Of a DNA stretch of 64,000 nucleotides, positions 1-15,000 are shown one piece after another. Below the pieces are notes generated by a model, which did not search any database, had not been told where the DNA came from, and worked only from the letters and a program-made list of their open reading frames with translations. The stretch spans positions 40,739,001 to 40,803,000 of the forward strand of contig NC_091972.1 of NCBI RefSeq assembly GCF_036711975.1, given 5' to 3'. A program made the position numbers and the translations under genes. The DNA comes from Onthophagus taurus (lineage: Eukaryota; Arthropoda; Insecta; Coleoptera; Scarabaeidae). Every line of letters starts with the position of its first letter. Position 1 is the stretch's first letter.

Positions 1-17
1 GTTGCAAACGTACGTAC

Positions 18-3000
18 CTGGTTGTGTTGGTTCTGTTCGGCCATCGCCTTCTCCTTCGCCTGCCTTTTGCACTTGTACCTGTGGTTCTGGAACCATATTT
101 TCACCTGCAACAACAGAGATCTGGATAAATATTTGCCTTTTGGCGCACCTTCTTTATGGATGACGACATTTCGAGGAATTTTATTTTATACATCATCTGC
201 TGTACAAATATCACAAAAACATTGTAATGGTTGAAAGACAATTTTTTCAAATTAGTAAAATGATTGTTTTTGCGCCATAATTATTTATTAAATCTGATAA
301 ACTGTTGACTATTGCTATTTCTCTTTATCTTGAAACTTTCAAGTCATGTCGTATAAAGGAATACGAAAAGACCATCAGATTAGGAAACTCTGCCAGGGAA
401 TGATACCATAAAATAGTTTTCGATATAATAAAAATACTTGCCACTACCGCCAGAGTAGTGGCAACATTAACTAACAAAATAACTCTTAACAAAATTCGCT
501 TGCTGACGTACAGGGTGTCCAAATTTCGATGGGTTTGCAGGGTATCTCAGTTATTATGAAAGGTAGAAAGTTGCGGCTTTCGCGAACCTGAGCTACTTTT
601 TTGTGAAACTTACAATGGCGCAAACCAAATTTTCATAGCCCTTTTCGTTTTTGATATACAGGGAGAGTTTCAAAATTTACGATTTTCAGACACCCCTGTA
701 TGTCGGCTATCCGGAAACGTAAAAATGGATTCTAATAGATTTTTTCACGTAGAATCCAATGGTGCACGTAGAATTTTTCTAGTCATCAAGGTTTTTGAGT
801 TATAAAGAGTTAGGTATTTTAGAAGTTGAGTATTCAGTATTTGAGTTGTGTTTATAACTCAAAAACCGTGATGACTAGAAAAATTCTACGTGCACCATTG
901 GATTCCACGTGAAAAAATCTATTAGAACCCGTTTTTACTTTTTTACTAAGTTTCCGGATAGCCGAGATACAGGAGGTGTCTGAAAATCGTAAATTTCAAA
1001 CACTCCCTGTATATCAAAAACGAAGAGGACTATGAAAATTTGGTTTGCGCCATTGTAAGTTTCACAAAAAAGTAGCTCAGGTTCGCGAAAGCGGCAACTT
1101 TCTATCTTTCATAATAACTGAGATACCCTGCAAACCCATCGAAATTTGGACACCTGTACAACAAGGACTCCGATCTGGAAAATCACACACTGATGCACAT
1201 ACAACACGCAGAAAAAACAAAATCTAAAGCCACGTTTAAACAAGAGCAACAACTAAAATTTCAGTATCTGGGTATGAATGTAACAGGTGGCAAAAGCAAA
1301 TAAAATAGCGGGGTGCCTCAACCAACTGATTTGGAAACACAAACATATTAATCGAACCATATAAACAAGAACATATATTACAACGATAAGGGCCTTTATG
1401 ACTTATATATCGGACACAAAACCAGATACATCAAAAATAAGAACACTTCTTGAGACAACTGCGATGAAAATTCTTAGAAAGATTCCGGGGAAAACCTTAT
1501 TGTACAGAAAGCGAAGTGAAGATATAAGAAAGAAATGCAAAGTTAGCGAATGGGTACGAAATAGAAAACAGGAATTGAACCAACAAACTTGTGTGAGTAG
1601 CCCCAAACAAATCACCTGACGACAGCAGAAGTATTACATAATAGTAATTCATAGAATTACCTTTTTAAGTCGTCCCCTCAAATAACTGCTTATCCAATTT
1701 AATTTTTGATTAATAATAATTACATCATCATAAAGATTTTCTCCACTATTAGTTAAGGTTAGGTAATAAATAAAATTGCAACATTTAAAAACAATTAAAC
1801 TGACAATCCGGTGGCAACAGGGACCTTGAATATCACGCAAGCGAGGTTATTTAACATCCATCTGAACGCTCTTCCTTTCAACTAATCAAAAAAGTTCGCG
1901 GTGACCACTGTTTACTTTGCTCTCTGTCTATAAGTACTTTCTCTACGTAATGGTGAAACACGCTACCGGGGTTATAAGCCAACAACTTCTATGTTCGTTA
2001 TCCAAAAAAAATACCTTGTTTGCCGCAAATAAAGCTCTGATGGACTTCTTCAGTTAGCTCACGTCTGTTTGTTCAAACGTTTGTTCTGTTAAAGCTGCCG
2101 GTAAAGTATCTTGAATTACTAAGAATTTTCCATTAAAAAAATTAAAAAAATGTAAGGGTAAAAATAAGGTATGTTTCAATATTAGTCTGATAAACGTGCA
2201 ATAATCTTGGATTGGGAACTAAAGCGACGCACGTCACTGGATTAAAGGGGCATTAAACAGGGATTAGCATAATTGGGCGTCGTTTACGAACACAATAGGT
2301 TCGACCGGCGTCCCGCTGCGTTGGACAGCAATAAGGTGAGGGTGCCCGGCCAATATTAATCCACTGGAATAATATTTGGTTGCAACCAGTTATTGCAGTT
2401 TATTAATTTTCCCTTCCGACCACTGAACCCACACGTGTCGCGCGTATTATTTAAAAAGTAATCGTTTACGAATGACTAGCTTTATACGTGCAACTATCAA
2501 AACAATAACGCCTCATTCAACAAAAAAAACTCTATTAAGATAATATTTTTCTTAATAAAAATTTTAAGCTATTTATCTTGAAAATCTTTACGCACTCACG
2601 TGCGTGCTGAGACTCGGAATAAAGAGGCCCGAGGAGCCGTAAACCGACCAGTTTTCGAGAGGCAATTAAAATAATAATGCCGTGCACCCTCTATACCGTT
2701 CGTAAGGGCAAAAAAGAGTAGTGGTATTGAAAGGTCGTTAGGGTGTAGGTGGAAAATCTGCGACGCTCCGATGAACGCATTCACTACGACTCGGGCACAA
2801 GTGTTCGCAGGCGGCCGCGTTTCTCCGAATCAAACCGCGTAATTGGGAAAGAATTTACTCTTTGGGACCCGGCCTTTATTTACTTTTAGGTATAGGACCT
2901 ACGATACCCCATCGGAAAGTGCGTGAGCTGGACCCTTCCAGGATTCACGCTCCCTTGGATATTATCAATACAACTAGATTATTATTTTTAAGAGTTTCAT

Positions 3001-6000
3001 CGATAAATTTCAGAAAAAAAGTAACATTTTTTGAGAAGTATCAAACAAAAATCGTTTAACATAATGATAATCCTCTGCCACTGTTTCTTTTCGTCTGACT
3101 TTGCAATTTGGTAAGTTCTAATTGCAAATTCTTTCCAAACTGCTGTGGCAAATACCTTTATGCATTTGTGAAAAGCAACAATTTCTTTCCAGAGACATTA
3201 TCAGATTTTACTAGAGGTTTCGATTTTGTTACAGTACTAACAAACATTTATTTATTCATTAACATCCATTTTAATAAAAGAAGTACAAAGGAAAAACAGT
3301 ATTTTATTATATCTAACAAATAACGATGATAATATTTTGCGCTAGACAGACAAGGACGTCACAATATTATGTTAACGCGACTGATCAAAAGCTTTTGATA
3401 TGATTGGCCTAAGCATCGTTTCAGCATTATATGAATCTGCAATTCATAATGTTTAAATGAAAATAAAATAAACAAAATCTTGAATAACTTGAATGTAATA
3501 ATAAAATATTTTCCTACTCGTCATTCCGGCTGGTTATTAATTCAGATGTATAATTTTTCAAACAATTGATACATTTTGGGTTAATATTACAATTCCATCA
3601 CCTCGCCCACAAGCGACCTCGGTAAAGCAAGATTAAATTAAGTGTTATATGCTTGGTTTACTTTCGATCTCGGCGAAATTCAGATAGACGATTTCTCATT
3701 CAAGTGTTATACGTGTGATTTACTTTCAAAGATGTCAAATGAACGATAATGTATAATATTGCCGAGGTCGCTTGCGGGTGAGGCGCTAGATATATACTAA
3801 TTTTATCAATATAAAGTTTGTTTAATCTGTTCTAGCGCCTCGCCTCCAAGCGACCTTTGCGAAGATTTCTCATTCAGGTGTTGCACTTCAAGTTGGTATA
3901 ATTTAATCGTTTACTTCAGAAACCCGTCAATTCACATTTTTATCGAAAATGAGATATGAATAGATGCTGAATGGCCTACTATAAACACACCGTTTAAAGC
4001 GGAAACCCATCAACTATCAAAATTTCTAATAATTTATATTTTATTTTGAAATTTGTGTTTAGTGCAGATAACCGTCAAGCAAAATCGCATGGCGACTTTC
4101 CTATTTACTAGATAATTTACATTTATTTTATATTTATATTCTATTTTTGAAAATTAATCGTTAAATCGAAACGTAACCTTAAAATTATAAAATTTAAAAG
4201 AACATTGTTGCCAACATGAACCGCGGTGAATCGCCAAAATAACTGTGAAATTTATATAGTTCATTTTTTTTCTATAATACCTGCCATATTGTTGTAAAGT
4301 TGGCAAAATTAACAGGGAGTTTTGTTTTATCATGTTTTGAAATAAATATATGTCACACTGACGTTTTAGCTTTCGTTATTCAAAAAAAGTGCTTAAAAAA
4401 TGTTGTGGGGTGTTTATTTGCCATTTATTTACCATAAAAAGGTGTTTTGTTCTATTTAATTCTAATTAATTTTACTTCGTTAAACGTATTTATCTAAAAA
4501 TTTATTAGTATTTTAAACTTAACTATTTAAAATTTGTTTTTTATTTAAATCAATTGTCATTGCCAAATTGTTATAAAAAAACGGTTTGTACCACCCTAGA
4601 TACCATGTTCTATGACCACGCTTTATAATATTTTCCACTAAATAATAAGTAAGGTTGTGTATATTCTAAACGAAGTTGTCACTGATTGTCACTTTAAAGA
4701 CGAAGCCACTAATCTCTCGTCACTTGGCTAATATCTACGTTTTGAAATTAAAACTCGTGAGCAATATATTAAGATAACATAATTAAGTGCTATAATTAAA
4801 ATTTGAATATTGTTTAAAAATCAGAATTACTGGAAGAATCTGAGTCTTCCGCTAGTTGGATGATGACAGGAGGTAAATCAGTTATTAATGAATTTCCCAT
4901 TAATGTTGTCCAATCTTTTTTAATTAGTTCTTCACAGTGGCGTACACTATTTGCCCACATCTCCGGAGTGTAATGACCAAGAGCTTTTTGCCAAGTCTCC
5001 TTGACACGACAGATCTTTTTCTCCGAGCTGGACTGAACATGTTTATTGTAATAAGTTTTTAAGAACGCCCAACATAGTTCAATGGGATTATATTGGCAAT
5101 TGTATGGAGGAAGGCGAAGAACAGTATGGCCATGGTCTCTTATTAATTTGTCAATTTCAAAGGATTTTTCAATTTGAGGCTTGTAATAACGGATTATTTC
5201 CCATAACGATTTTTTATTTAAGGTTGGTTCAATCTGTATATTATGTTCAGTTAACCATTTTTTTATATCATTTTTTTTTGTGCAGAAACTTGGAGCTTTC
5301 TCGATTTGTTTTGAGTGATATGGAGCATTATCCATTACTACCGCACACTTCGCACCCAAATTATTTAATGCTGAAAGTAATTGATTTTTCACGCATTCCA
5401 TAAAAATAATTGATGTCATATTTTTATGATAATCTCTGTGCTCCGTGTTGTCAATTTGGCAAAAACCCTGACGAAGTGCCTGCGTGCAAGATTGTAAATC
5501 TTTTTCCTTCGCCTTCTGCTCTTTGCGGAATACCGAATCTTTCATTTTCATTTACCCATTGATAAACTTGGGTGCCATTTTCGTAAATCCAAGTTTCGTC
5601 AAGAAAAACAAAAGTATACTCTCCGGATTCTAGGTATTGCAAGTATGTCTTTAAAAATGTAATTCTTTTTGAAACTATATGTGGTTGTTCAATTAACACT
5701 TTTCTATTGCTAATCTTTTTATATCTATATCCCATAGATTTTATAATTTTATGTAATTTTGATCTACCATTAGTAAAATCACATTCATTTCTTGCAAAAT
5801 TAAGTAAATCATTAAGATTAAAATACTGTTTCTTTTCATGCAATTTTTGTATTTGTCTTCCTAACTCTTCTTTAATAAAATATAAATTATTATCCGTTTT
5901 GTAGTTCATTTTACAACGCCCTTGTGTTTCTGGCTTTTTTACAGTTTGATATTTTTTGTAGGTTTGAATAATTTTAAAAACCGTCGTGCTGTGAACCTAA

Positions 6001-9000
6001 TAGAATTATGTTGAATATAAATTTAATTTTAAAACTCAAGTGCAATACACATACATCAAAAATACGTGAAGCTTTATCACATATATATTTTAAATTCGTA
6101 TTTGGTGTCTCCGTCTGTACTTCTTCACAATACCTAATTATAGAGTTTTTTTCGCGTTTAGACAGTTGACATCCCGTTCCACCCTTTCTTAACATTTTTA
6201 TGGTAGATTTAGCAGCAAAAAAATTATATGAAAATTGTTTTTTAATCAATCTTAACAAATTTGATAGACAGTGGTGGCACACAATTAAAGTAAAAGTCAC
6301 GACATGCGCTTTTACTTTCAATACCAACTTGACGACACTTTGACAATTGATTTAAATAAAAAACAGATTATAGTTAGTGAAAATGTTACTAAAAATCAGA
6401 AAAACAACATAAATTTTATAAGGGTCTTAGATAATACCAACAGAAACCCTAAAAAATTTACATTGACAAGTATTATAGAAAAAAAACGAACTATAGTAAT
6501 TTTTTGTTGAACCAACCGATCGTCACTTGCTGTCACGAGAATTTTCTGAATGGATTATACAGTTTCACTTAGTGTGTTATGATTATTTCGTTTTAAAAAA
6601 AGCACAGTAGAAGTTCTAATGATGAAGCTGAAGTAAAAAGTAAACGAGGTGTTGTAAATGAAGATAAATATAAACGTAATGTCATAACGAAAGCAAGACT
6701 AAAAGGTGAAGAGTACACAAACTACAAAGGTAACCGTGTTGCTGGTAAATCTATTCCTAATGAACTTGTGTGCAACTGCCCTCGAAAAAGTAGTTTGTCT
6801 ATTGATAACGACACGAAAAGTGCGATCTGAAACTAATTTTACATCTTTAGAAACTAAAAACCAACAAGATTTACATTTGCAAACATTGATAGAAGCTAGG
6901 GAAATTAAGCATAGAAAGAAGGAAAACTCATATAATGGTGATTGTAGTGCTGGCCGTTCAGGGCAAAACAAAAATCATTGTATTGTGCGATTTCTAATGA
7001 ATCTTTGTGATAGGGGAACTATTAAGACTGCTCAACACTTCTTCCCACTCAGGGACACTCATTTTTACCCTGTGATCGTGATTTTGGGTGTATTAAACGT
7101 CTTATGCGAAGAGTAGATAGAGTTTACACATCAAGTCAGTACACTGAGATAATTCTTAAATCAAGTAAAAGACGGCGCTTTGCTGTTCACCAAGTAACAA
7201 GCGAGATGATCTATAGTTTTAATACTTGGTGGCCTCAGTTTTATAAGGGGATTGTAAACTCAGATGAAACTTCTGGAAGAGGAATTCAAAAGGAAGACAA
7301 GATTCCTTTTAAAGTGTCCACATACAAAAAATTTTATTATAACAAAACTCACCAAGGAAAAGTGGTTGCTAAGCAGTTTACGACGGTTTCACCTTCTCAA
7401 CGATCACACTGAAAAAATATAGTACTGTTCTGGAGCTCCTTACAGTGCTGTCCGTCTATAAAGCTTCCCATCAATATAAAGAAAATCAACGACCTGAAGA
7501 AGTTGGCCAAGTACACTACAGAGTATGAAGATTTTTACAACGACATCCTCCAGTGGACTACAACAGAAGCTGAGTGTAACGGAGACAGGGCGTATGAGGA
7601 TGAATAAATTGAACACACAAATAACGGTAACATAAAGACGGTAGTTCTTGATGTTCTACTGTTGATAGTGATTTTAAGTTTAATAGATTTAACCACAAAA
7701 ATTGTGATTCTCTCTTTAGTTTTTTGTTCTTTGTTTGAAATCAAACTGATTGTTTAATTTTTATCTTTGATATTTAATAAATTTAACTATAAAGTATAAG
7801 GTGTTCCTATTTAACGCCCCACTACCGTTTTCAAAACAGTATAATTTTACTAAAAATATATATTTTTTTAAGAAAAGTTATTTTATTGCAAAAACCCGTC
7901 AAGTACAAAATTTTTTATAAATTTCTTATGAATAGAGTATAATTTTAAAAATTAAATACAATCATTGTTTGTTTTTAGGAAATATTGAGAAACACTGTTA
8001 ATTTTTTCGAGGCAAAAACCTACAGTAGTATTAAAAGTAGAATGTTTTTTTGTATTCCGGATTTTTTTTCCGAAAGTGTAGTTAACGTGAGTTTGCAATG
8101 AAAAGGTGTTCAATTGCTGAGCAATTTCATAGTAATATGTGTAGCACTGTATAATATACATAATACAGGGTGCCCATTATGTATGGAATTTAGCATATAT
8201 CTTGCTAAGTATCAACTTTATAAAAAAACATTTTATACAAAAGTTGTTTAATATTTTATTTGCCATAATAAGACTGCATTCAATTGTTTTTAATTCAGAA
8301 AACAAATGAGTAACGACTAATACTTAAATTTTTTTAAATGGCAATGTATTCTTTCGTTAGGCTCATTTGATAGAGATTTCTTTTCTCTTTATGATGGCGT
8401 AAAATTTTTGTACTAAAATTTTACGTCATCGTAAAGAGAAAAGAAATCTCTATCAAATGAGCCTAACGAAAGAATACATTCATACGTTAGAAAATTTTTG
8501 AAAAAAATGTTAAAATTAATTAATTTTTACATGTTTTCAAAAATTTTCTGATACAAGGGTACTAAAATTTTACGTCATCGTAAAGAGAAAAGTAATCTTT
8601 ATCAAATGAGCCTAACGAAAGCTTACATTGCCATTTAAAAAACTTCAAGTGTTATTCGTTGCTCATTTGTTTTCTGAAATAAAAACAATTGAATGCTGTC
8701 TTATTATGGCAAATAAAATATTAAACAACTTTTGTATAAAATGTTTTTTTATAAAGTTGATACCTATCAAGATATATACTATATCAATACCTCATTTCAA
8801 TACCTCTAGGTTTACACAAAATTTTACCAAAGTGGAATTTTTGAAATTTCAGTGTGTTTTTTGCAAAGTTAAAGAGTACTACTTAAAGAGTAGATAACAT
8901 GTTTAGCTTTTAATCCCATTTTTGCCGTGGTTTAATCGAAATAGGTATAGGAGGACAATTGTCGAAAAGAATAACGTTGCCCAAAAAAATAAATGATGCA

Positions 9001-12000
9001 CATGTAATTTACTAAAACGTATTGAAGAGATTTTTGTTGTTAAAATTTTTACATGTATCTTTTAGGAAATGAGTATAGAGGAGGGTCGATTGTTCAAATA
9101 ACAACTTGACGAGTTCTGTGTTGACCCTCCTACTTAGGTTAGGGGTTGGTGTCCAGGAACTGTTGTGTTTTAATTTAGTTTCACTAGAATTGGTCGAGTT
9201 GGATTGGTTAACTTTCGATAGAAAATGGGAGCATTATTATGGTTCATTTGCTTAAAAAAATTGATTTAGCGTATTTTATTAACAAATTTTATACCAATTT
9301 CTTTTAAATCTATATTTAATGTGCTCTACTTTATCAAGATGTAGTAGTTTTGTGTATGAAGAGCGGTTGGTAAAACGTGCGCACGCCCGATCAAGCAAGA
9401 GGGCAGATTTTCAAGAGCCCATTGTGGGTCCCGCAAGTTCTGAAAACCAGCTGTCGCCGGCGTCACTAACGCCGGTTGGTCGATCGACGTCACAAAACGC
9501 TCTATCTAGCGTTGAGTGGACGCCGCTCTGCAAAAGCGCCCCTTTTCAAACGACCCTTCAAAAAAACGCGAGCGCACAAAAAAAATCGGGCGCTGCGCAC
9601 CGGAGTAATTGGTTACTGTATTTTTTACACGATCCCCAACTGGTCCGGATTCGATATCGCTTGAAGATACCGAACAAAAACTCTCGGAGGAAACCGGGAG
9701 GTTGGGACGTTAAATATTTACGGCCGATTTAACGGATAAGTACTTTCCGTTTGTTTGTTTTAACAAACTGCTGTGTTGGGAAGGAAATCAGTGATTGTCG
9801 AGTTGAAGAAGGAGATAATAATATCGACCCCAATTGACACTAAATGTATCAGATGTTTTTAAGCAGTTAGTTCTGTTTTAGTTGATATGCAAAAGATATT
9901 AAAACTTAAATATTTTTTTAACAAAAATCTCTTTACTTTAGAAAAGATTCAAAATTAAGATTTAGATCCAAATTAGATTTGTAACCTGAAAAATAGTTAA
10001 ATAAAGTGGTTAACTTTATACAGTTGGGGGATGATATAAAATTCGAATTAAACCCAAAGTTAAATATTGATCTTAGGTTTCCGAGTACACATAACTCTGT
10101 AGCGACTGAGCAATTAATTTTGGGTGGGCACTCCGTCTGCCTCTGAAGTCATGATTAAATTAGCGACCGTGAATTTATGGCCGCGGCGAACGAAAGCGGA
10201 GTTCGGTTTCATTAGGGAAGGAGTTTTTAATTGGAATTAAATTCGACATCGCATTTGATAGGCCGACAGAAGCGCGAACATTAAGAACAGCGCCCCACGA
10301 CGAATAATTAAATATAGGTACCTACTACTAGTTCGTTGACGTTGAATATGTTTTAAAGAACTCACCTGCGTTGGCGTTAAATGAATTAAGGATGCCAAGT
10401 GTTCTCTTTCGGGGGCTGATAAATATTTTTGTTGTTTGAATCGCCTTTCTAGTTCATAAACCTGAAAATTTAAAAAAAGATAATTACAATCATAACTGGA
10501 TGTATTCTTTACATTTTATCTACAATATTTATTCAAAAACTCACTTAAAAAAAAATTAATTATACTAAAATTCCCATTCGCACTGTATAACACATAATTA
10601 AATTTTAATTTCACTGTTAATATACGGGATTGGTAATCCGTCGGTAAAGTAGAAGAAAAATTTTTGGTCGAACGTAGACGAAATTTAGCTGCACTGGCGA
10701 TCGTGGACTTCCGAGGGTCTTCGATAGGTCGGGGGCGCGCGGTTTTAGGCGTGGCCTTACCTGTGCTTGAGTGAAGAGGACCCGCCTCTTCCGGCGTTGT
10801 GCCAGGGGGAATTGCATGGGTTTTGAGTCCGGTACTGCGCAAGCGCCCAGGCCGGGCATTCCCGTGTTGAGACCGTGCCCCATGTTCGCCGCCGAGGCCG
10901 TGCTGCCCATCAGCCTGGAAACTACGAACAGAGAGAAAAAGAAACAAATTATTCGACAGGAATATTCCAGCTTGGAAAATTATAAATAGAATAGGTATTT
11001 TCTATTGCAACAACCACTAAAGTTTATAGTGTGTTTTCGTTGATAATAAACTTTCTATTTGGTATACAGGCTGTCCGGTATCTTCCGCATCAAAGCATTA
11101 TACGGTTGTAGGCTACATTAATCTGAAGCGATTAATGTAGAACGACTAATGATACGAATGTAGAACGATTAATGTAGAATGTTAATGTAGAACGACTTTG
11201 AATCATCGAAAAAGTTTATTTCTCTTTCCATGACGAATCTATTGGTGAGTACACGTGGGAAACAGTTCCCGTGCGGTTATTATAAACATTTCGAAAAAAT
11301 TTTATTGGCAAGATCGCTTCAGAATAATGTATCCTACAACCGTATAATGCTCTGATGCGGAAGATACCGGACACGCTGTATACAACTACAATTTAGTCTT
11401 CAAGAACTATGTAAAACAGACTTATCTAGAATGGAATTAAAAGAATAGAGATTATAGCACCAAAGGTGAGTAGGTATTTAAAGTCCAGAATGTTACTTTT
11501 GCCTAGCTTACACATTATCAGTTATCTGGGGCAGATAAATTATTGAAATTATCCAATAGAATGGACTATATCTTTCTCGGCAAATGTTATAATATGATAT
11601 GATCAGTTAACAACTACAACCTTGTCACGAGTACATCAAGTGTTTTTATTACTACGTTAAGATATTTTGGTTCAATCTTTCGGCAGAGTAATTTCGAAAA
11701 CATACATAGCAATATCATAATAAATGAACTTGAACGTATTACACTTAACTTTCTCGTATTGCTGTATGGCAGTGATAGTCTGCTAGCATTAGCCAAACAC
11801 TGCACCAAAATTGTTTAACTTTTCAAGAAAGGAGAAGAAGTTCAATCATTTGTCAGTATTTTGAGTTCTGCTTAAATTTCCAAGGGCCGAATAACCTTAT
11901 TGCTTCCGATGATGACATCACCGGCATAATTGTTTTTCATTAGTTATCTTAGTATTACACAGGCTTTCGTAGAATACAGTGTAGTCTGTAATAATAAATG

Positions 12001-15000
12001 AAAAGTACCGACGAGCTGTGCAGATAGTGACATTGCTGGATAATGGAGTAAGTGAACGAGATGTAGCAATGTAATTAAATATTAATCGTTCGACTATGCA
12101 AACAACAACAGCGAGAGAAGATCGCTGAATTTGCAGTTCATCTAAGTTCATAATAAGGCGACAGAAAAGCTGATCGATGTTGCCAGTGCCAGTGATCAAT
12201 CACCTCAAACTTCGTTTGAGGTACACACGGATTTCGTTCCGACTGCAAGAGGCGCGTTAATAGCATGATGATATATAGCGGAGATCAACATATATAGCAA
12301 CTAAATATTATCCGCAAACAGTCATATGCCAGCTATTACTACCATCACTGGATTTAAAGTGCGAAACTAATCAAATTTATCACATTTCACAACATGGTTT
12401 TTATCTAAAAATTTAAAAATAATGAATGAAAATGACATGTATTAATAAAAATTGTTGATAATACATTACTATGACATAGACCTCATATTATGTTGTGAAA
12501 TTGAAAACCAGAAACCTCCGAATTTTTTAGAAGTATATTAAACAAGATAAGTGGTTCCAGATCATCAGTCAAAATCTTCTTCTGAAATTTAATAAAAGAA
12601 GACTTCCACACACACGATATCTATAGCTTTATCCGTTTCGGGTAAAAAACACGTTATTGAGTTACTATTGAGACTTCTTCACACTGTACAAGCAAATTTT
12701 CAACTTTTCGCAAATATTAGTTGTTTAGCTCAAAATAAGCTTTAGTATTTCTCCGAAAACCTTACGTTTTACAACTTCTTCATCGTGCTGCTGAGACCCG
12801 AAACAATTCGAAAGCGAGGCGAGCATACTGAGTTACAAAACCTTGTCTTGCTTTAAAGTTCTACCCAATTTGTCATCAAAAATCTGGATTCGGACGGAAT
12901 AAGCAAGCTCATCAAATTCGGTTTTTTTGAACGTCTTTCGATAGACTTGATGTTCGAGACATTAAAACAAATAGCTATCTTAAAGGAAGTTAAGAAAGAC
13001 TTTGTACAGTTAAATTTATGATACCGTGGACCGAGACTACTACCCTTACTAGGAGCCGTTGATTGCCGGTTGATATCCTTCTTCCTTCCTTAATGCTCAT
13101 TTCTAACCGGTATGTAAATGAATTTTGGACATTATATCCTTGGTGCCGTCGATTAACATTTTAATAAAATCTTTTTGTTGTAAAGATTAAAAGATATATT
13201 TGCCGTTTTTATCTAAAAAGTATTTTTATTTTAAATAACATGTTCGAAATGATGTCCTTCTTGATTAATATACATTTCTAACCGGTGTCTAAATGAATTT
13301 TGAACATTATTTCCTAGGTGCGGCCGATTGATTTCTTCAAAGGCGGCAATGATATGTTGCTGCGTATCTTCTCGCGTTGTTCTTACTGTTTGGTAAGCAA
13401 TTTCTTTCATCGTGCCCCACTCGAAGAAATCCATCCAAAAATCTCGGAAATGTTCTCCGTTCAGGTGTGACTCTATTCGGAATTTTTTCCGAATAATTCT
13501 GTGATGCTAAGCAAGCGTTGAGCCTTGCTACGCCGTAAATTAAAATCATGTCCGTTTTTTCGAACACTAAGTGGTTTGCAGAACTTCAATATCAACTCTA
13601 GGAAAATCACACGTAAATTCAACCAAAGAATTAAAAGCACGTCAACATTACACCGTCGCAGGCAGGAAAAGAAAATAATAACTCCTCGCAACATAATTTT
13701 TGTCTTATTTTCTTCGCGCAATTGTTACAATTTACAAAACAATCTTTTGGCATAACATTTTTAATAAACATTTTATTAAATTGATTACATTTATATAGAT
13801 ACCTTAATATTAAATTGAAAAACTATATTCATTATAAAAAAAGAATTTATTTCACATAGTCATCACCTGGTTAAGCAGGGTGGCTTAATACATATCGAAT
13901 TTGGAATTTCTATCTTGAAATTTAGAGGTCAAAAGAGCCTATATCATAACCGATGGGACATCTGCTACTAGGAAGCAATACTTGATGCTATAAACGAATC
14001 AGAGGTGAGAATTAGGATAAACGGTGTCAACGTGTATAATCTTCGTTAAGCCGGGTTTTCATTAGTAGAATTAGTGGTAGAGTATATTGGGTAAGTATTA
14101 TCTTGTGAACGCGTCTAATGAAAACGTAAGTGGTCGAGTAGAGCAATTGGTTGTAGTAGAGTAGAGTAGTATAGTACCGTGGTAAAGTTACTCTACCACT
14201 TGCAGTCCTCCTTAAAAGTACCTTACTTACTCTACCACTAATTCTACTAATGAAAATTCGGTATTACGCTGACGACACGATAGTGCTTGTCAAGAATATG
14301 AGTGACTTGCAGAAACTTATGAACCAACTGCAAGATTACAGCGCACGATTTGCTCTTCAAGTAGAAATCGGTGTTCTTTATGAATCAAAAAGCTGGACAC
14401 TGAGCCCATTGCTAGGGAAAAAGAGATGCTTTCATTTTCATGTTCATGTTCCTGTATCGTCTTATCTTGATAACGGAACGGACAGAGAAGATAACCAACG
14501 TGGAAGTGCTAGAGCGTATGAAATTAGCACCTTACAATTATGTTGACATTATACTTTTTTACGTTATACTTTTTTATAGAATTATAATTTGTATGCCTTG
14601 AAAAAAAATTGATGATAATTTTTTTTAAAGAAATCTACCCCATCAAGATTTTCCTTTCCTTCCGACGTAAACATTAAATAATATCGAGCGCTCTATTTAC
14701 ATTTTCGCTGACGCACCGCCCCCGCTTTTATGCCGGCGATGGAAAGAGAAAGAAAAAGAGATATCGAACAACAATAAAATTCGATCCCCGCACAATGGGC
14801 CTTAATATCCTACGATAAATATACCTGAATGCCTCCTTTGTATCTCCCCTGTCTTAAGCTCAATTTTACTTGAATGGAGTGACAGCGACGGTTTAAATAC
14901 CAACTCCGAAAAAGAGAGAACGAGAAATTGCAGCACAGTTAAAGCGCGTACATGACGCGTCATAAGTAAATCTACTTATATATTTTTTTTGGAATACATC

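Noticed and set aside
3597-3856. CRISPR-like repeats
   Set aside because: Arms are inverted and unevenly spaced, and the genome is eukaryotic.
9319-9732. 137-codon open frame in scro intron
   Set aside because: GC-rich, Arg/Ser-biased, no motif, no splice sites matching scro; best explained by a GC-rich stretch with few stops.
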